Assembly (NCBI GenBank): GCA_944989445.1
Contig: CALYLW010000347.1
Location: forward strand, 310,001 to 374,000
DNA length: 64,000 nucleotides
Reading direction: 5' to 3'
Source of the DNA: Ampullaceana balthica
Taxonomy: Eukaryota > Mollusca > Gastropoda > Lymnaeidae
The position numbers and the translations under genes are program-made. The notes below the pieces were generated by a model, which had not been told where the DNA came from, did not search any database, and was given only the letters and a program-made list of their open reading frames with translations. Positions 59,686-64,000 of the stretch are shown one piece after another. Each line of letters starts with the position of its first letter. Within the stretch, counting starts at the first letter, position 1.

Positions 59686-60259
59686 CAGGGGCGGATTAAG
59701 ACTGCACGGGACCTCTGGCTGCAATTCAAACTGGGGCCCTATCCAGCCAGCGTCCCTTTGAATAAAATGATTGCAAGCAGCTAATATAAGAATGTAACTT
59801 GTAACTAAATAGTCCATTGGTTCTTTGCTCATGCTTTGCCAAAAAGATTATTCATGAAAAAACCAAACACGAAGAAATAACTGTTTGCCGGTATCCTAAA
59901 ATTGAGTGTTTAAAAAAAAAGATTCCACCTCTGGGAATAGATCCCTACATCGCTTGCACCACAAGCATACGCACTTCCATACGACCAGGAGAGCTGGATG
60001 GAAATTGTACATTTTAAAAATATAACCAATATTCTTGAAAATTTTCTCTTATTGACCCTATCAAATCAGGTTTTTCGATTACTAACACTATCGGGTCCCA
60101 ATAGCGATCAGATTAATAGATAAGATTTAATTAATTTATTTAATTTATGATATTTTCAGAGATTTATGCAAATATTTGTCCACATTTATTATAAAATCTA
60201 CTAAGTTTGGGGGCCCCTGGCTTTAGCCCGTTAAGCCCCCTCCCCTTAATCCGCCATAG
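59686..60259. mobile_element. 574-bp hAT-type MITE
   Basis: The left end CAGGGGCGGATTAAG is matched by the right-end reverse complement CTATGGCGGATTAAG. The flanks GGTCAAGG (59678-59685) and GGTCATGG (60260-60267) look like an 8-bp duplication with one change. No intact ORF. Confidence 0.72.
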
Positions 60260-60267
60260 GGTCATGG

Positions 60268-62420
60268 GGCATGATTTTCAAAAAATGGTTGAGAGACTTG
60301 ACTCTAAAAGTTTGGAGATGGGTTTGAGATTAACAGCAAATGAGCAGCAAAAGAGACAGTCTGAATGAAATAATGAACATCTACAACATTGTCACATCAA
60401 CTCCATCAGATACATTGTTTGGTCAAAGTTATGAATAGCCACAATTTTGTTTACAGCTAATCCACCTGTAACAATTGAGAAAGAAAATTAAGATAAACCC
60501 AGTCTGTATACATAAACATGTGTTAGTTCATGTGTCCACATAATTAGAGCTCTTTTAGTTTATCTTCAATTGGTGCACATTTTCTACTGTGTAATGTTAA
60601 TACATTTAGTATGGAGAAAATTTGTCACATGAAAATGTTAAGAACATTACTAATAGGCTATGTTGCTTTTCTGAGGTTTCAGAATACCAAACTTCAATGC
60701 AACTTGAAAAATTATTAATATGAGCCTGGAAAATCTGGATGAAAAATTACAATAAAAATTTGAGAAGAGAATGGGCAAATTAAAAGAAAATATTTATATC
60801 GATTTGACCAGCGCTCACCAACCTTTAGGAATTCACAGACCACTAACTGATCATTTTAACACCAATAGACTCCTAAGGAAAATTTGCTTAAAATCACATT
60901 CAGTTGACATAAAATGCATGTATTTAATTTAAAAAATTACACAAATGCATTTATTTAATTATCAAAAATGTTATATATAAGATAGTTCAAACATTTTTAA
61001 AAAGTATCTCATTAAAAAAATGATTGAAGCTTATATAAACTTGACACTATAGTTGGATAATTGCTCTTATTTGTGACTCTGCTAATCTTAAGTTTTATTT
61101 ATGTTAAGATAAAGGACAGGTGTCAAATATTCATTGCCTGTGATAGTTCAAGTCTATTTTCCTACAAAAGAATAAGTGTTTAAAATTGAATTTAAAAATT
61201 TCCTTGCTTCTACGCTGATCTATTGGTATTTACTTTTTATGGAGTGAGGTCTCAAACAGGTTAACTAGAACTTAGATTTCAGACCGTCATCTAATGATTG
61301 ATCTATGAGAATTAATCTTTCATAGATGTTTTAATTGCTAGCAATCAGGCAAACAATGCCCAGATTGACCCATGGACCATCGGCCAGGGCCCGCTGGATA
61401 AGACGCATGTAGTCACATCTAGCACAGTATTTAAATACATGATTTTTCACATGCCCCCAATGGGTGTCTAGTTTGGGATGTTTTCCAATGAACTTTCACA
61501 ATGACCCTTGACAAGATGACATGACTTTTTTAGAGTTTTTTTTTGTGTGAGTTTTTTCCCCCTAATTTTTATTTTTCAATAACACAATCAAATGTATTAA
61601 AAAGATCTAAAGCATTTTTTAAATCTAACAATTATCTAAACATTTTGTGCACATCTCTGAACAGAACACGAAGAAAGCGCTGACCTGTGGAGTCCACTCA
61701 AGTATTTATCAGACAGCATTTAGCCAGCAAACATGACATTACAGTAAACACTCAAGAATTGAAACACAAACAAAAGGACAATTACTGTAAAGACATCTGT
61801 AAACACAAAATGAGTAGAGAATGTGAAAATGAGTACAGTAAAAATTGAGCCAATCACATGCCAGTGAAAAGAAAACAATTTTGGGTGATTAGGGGAACAA
61901 AGATTTTGGGTGAGTAGGGGAACAAAGAATTTAGGTGATTAGGGGAACAAAGATTTGGGGTTTTTTCTTATGCAGAATAAAGATTTAGCTTTCAAAGAAA
62001 TGAGGAAGGTGCTGGACATACATTACGGCTGTTGACAGAATCTGGTGATATTATTTATATTAACCTCCTATTGGCTGCCAACAAGCATCAAGCAAATAAT
62101 AATGGGTTTGGAGTGATGTCAGAGAGAAAGGTTACATTACTGTTCAAAACACAGCATTAGTGTTGGAAAAGTTATTGTTCAGAAAATGTCATCATACAGG
62201 CAGAGATGCAGATTGGGAATGGTTTGTTGGGTAGTAGATGTAGTATGACGTCACATTCAGCAGCAGTCAGGCAGAGATCTGCTGCACTGTGACTAGAACA
62301 AGCAAGGTATCTGATATACATTTTAAATAGCTTGCACCTCCCATAAAACAACATACAAGTATTATAAACATTAAAGCATCATTTTAAACATCAAGCATAT
62401 ATACCACAGACTTGGTGGTG
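60268..62420. other. AT-rich DNA, no gene recognised
   Basis: No mTOR-like exon or long frame. The only regular structure is three copies of an about 31-bp unit (GGTGATTAGGGGAACAAAGA) at 61885-61960. Confidence 0.55.
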
Positions 62421-62424
62421 GGGA

Positions 62425-62965
62425 TGGAGTGGCTGTGAGGAGTGGCGGGGGGGGGGCTGTGAGGAGTACAGAGGGGGGGTGGGGGGCTGTGAGGAGTGGC
62501 AGAGGGGTGGGGGCTGTGAGGAGTGGCAGAGGGGTGGGGGCTGTGGGGAGTGACAGAGGGGTGGGGGCTGTGAGGAGTGACAGAGGGGTGGGGGCTGTGA
62601 GGAGTGACAGAGGGGTGGGGGCTGTGAGGAGTGACAGAGGGGGTGGGGCTGTGAGGAGTGACAGAGGGGTGGGGGCTGTGAGGAGTGACAGAGGGGGTGG
62701 GGGCTGTGAGGAGTGGCAGAGGGGGTGAGGGGGTGGGGGCTGTGAGGAGTGGCAGAGGGTGGGGGCTGTGAGGAGTGGCAGAGGGGGTGGGGGCTGTGAG
62801 GAGTGGCAGAGGGGGTGGGGGCTGTGAGGAGTGGCAGAGGGGGTGGGGGCTGTGAGGAGTGGCAGAGGGGGTGGGGGCTGTGAGGAGTGGCAGAGGGGGT
62901 AAGTGGGTGGGGGCTGTGAGGAGTGGCAGAGGGGGTAAGTGGGTGGGGGCTGTGAGGAGCGGTGG
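62425..62965. repeat. G-rich about 28-bp minisatellite, about 19 copies
   Basis: Unit GGCTGTGAGGAGTGGCAGAG followed by runs of G (GGGGTGGG). All G-runs are on the plus strand, C-runs on the mTOR transcript. The proline/serine-rich minus-strand frames here are repeat artefacts. Confidence 0.92.
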
Positions 62966-63785
62966 ATGGGGGTGAAATGTAACACCAATGACATTTACTC
63001 ATTAAGGAATAATTTTAAAAAATAAGGAAAACAAATATGCCAGTAAAGATTGGTCTGCAAGCAGAATAAGTTAGGTAATGACATACATACCGGTTATCTC
63101 GCCTAGCACTAGATGACCTCCTATGTGTAAAGGTAGACAGTTAATATTACAGTTCTGTAACTTATCCCCCTAGGCTAGGGCTCTGATTCATATATAATGA
63201 ACAATTGAATGTACTTAAGTCAAAGGTCTATAAATATAAATAAAAAATTAAATTTTGATATGAAAAGTACTGCAGCTCTCAAGTCTCTGTTTGTACATGT
63301 CAGATTCTTCCTTTATAATGAGCTTTATTTCATTCTTTAGTCAAAACCAATCAAGAAATTTAAATTTAATCTTCATTTATCCCAACAAACAAATGATCAG
63401 CACATTAAACAGTGCACTTAGTTCATATAGGTCACAATGGGCTAGATATGGTGGCCACTGAAAAATTTATAAAGGTCACCATTGTAACAGGAAATCTTTA
63501 AGACAGGAAAAGAACATATCACACTAAATAGATTACAGGTGCATCACACAGTGTTAGTAAAGTTATGACACTGACTGTGAACAGACGTAGTCAAGTTAAT
63601 GAACAGAAAGTTCACTCATACAGCCGATGCCCACTTCTTTTTCTGTCTCTTGTATTTTGTAATTTGTTAGTAGTTTGTAAGTAATTTGTTTTTTTAAAAC
63701 ATTTACAGTGTGGCAAAGTTAAAGTAATATTTATTTCACGCCCAGGACTATCTGATGCTAAATGATCTTCTACTTTCATTCTCAA
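62966..63785. other. AT-rich DNA, nothing recognised
   Basis: No exon, element or RNA gene recognised. Confidence 0.55.
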
Positions 63786-63788
63786 AGA

Positions 63789-64000
63789 GAGAGTATACTA
63801 CACTCAGTTATTAGAGAGTATACTACACTCAGTTATTAGAGAGTATACTACACTCAGTTATTAGAGAGTATACTACACTCAGTTATTAGAGAGTATACTA
63901 CACTCAGTTATTAGAGAGTATACTACACTCAGTTATTAGAGAGTATACTACACTCAGTTATTAGAGAGTATACTACACTCAGCTATTAGAGAGTATACTA
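63789..64000. repeat. 25-bp minisatellite, at least 8 copies, running off the window
   Basis: Unit AGAGAGTATACTACACTCAG plus TTATT, period 25 bp, essentially perfect. It contains the short palindrome-like AGTATACT. Confidence 0.95.

Noticed and set aside
60790..61340. Possible old transposon (CACCAACCTTT... start)
   Set aside because: No matching inverted end or target duplication could be found.
62371..63002. Pro/Ser/His-rich minus-strand ORFs
   Set aside because: Several frames are open over the same G-rich minisatellite; no gene features around it.

Overview
The window is nuclear DNA of an animal, most likely a mollusc or another lophotrochozoan. The genes carry many introns with GT...AG borders, the largest protein is clearly metazoan mTOR, and the introns are AT-rich and full of DNA transposons, a non-LTR retroelement and minisatellites. 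Recurrent TCTAGATCT-type words recall pulmonate snail genomes, but that is a weak impression and not a species call.

Layout. (1) 1-1991, plus strand: the last three exons of a Gln/Gly/Asn/Pro-rich protein of unknown function, cut by the window edge. (2) 1992-9327: converging 3' regions of the two genes, holding two minisatellites, a 388-bp MITE with three perfect TGACGTCA octamers, and AT-rich DNA without recognisable genes. (3) 9328-55535, minus strand: 45 exons of the mTOR kinase, about 2,105 codons, from the N-terminal HEAT region (near human residue 350-360) through the FAT, FRB, kinase and FATC domains to the stop codon. Exon phases agree at every junction except around one exon in the negative regulatory region, where a G homopolymer appears to shift the frame. 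(4) 55536-64000: DNA upstream of the first visible mTOR exon, read as a long intron. It contains a pogo-like element, a hAT-type MITE and arrays, and the first exons must lie beyond the window.

The mobile DNA includes a 3.96-kb hAT-like transposon with an almost complete transposase (one frame break) and its 1.69-kb internally deleted derivative. Each sits inside a tandem array and is flanked by a 5-bp duplication. Other elements are a BED-finger-only hAT derivative with an 8-bp duplication, several hAT- and mariner-type MITEs, a 5'-truncated CR1/Jockey-like LINE and a SINE-like element. The two retroelements end within about 20 bp of mTOR splice sites.

The most unusual property is that most mTOR introns carry a minisatellite that touches or overlaps an exon border. 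In at least six cases the repeated unit contains the splice site, with or without adjoining coding sequence, so one real donor or acceptor is followed by a series of decoy copies. No bacterial-type operon, CRISPR array or tRNA/rRNA gene was seen.
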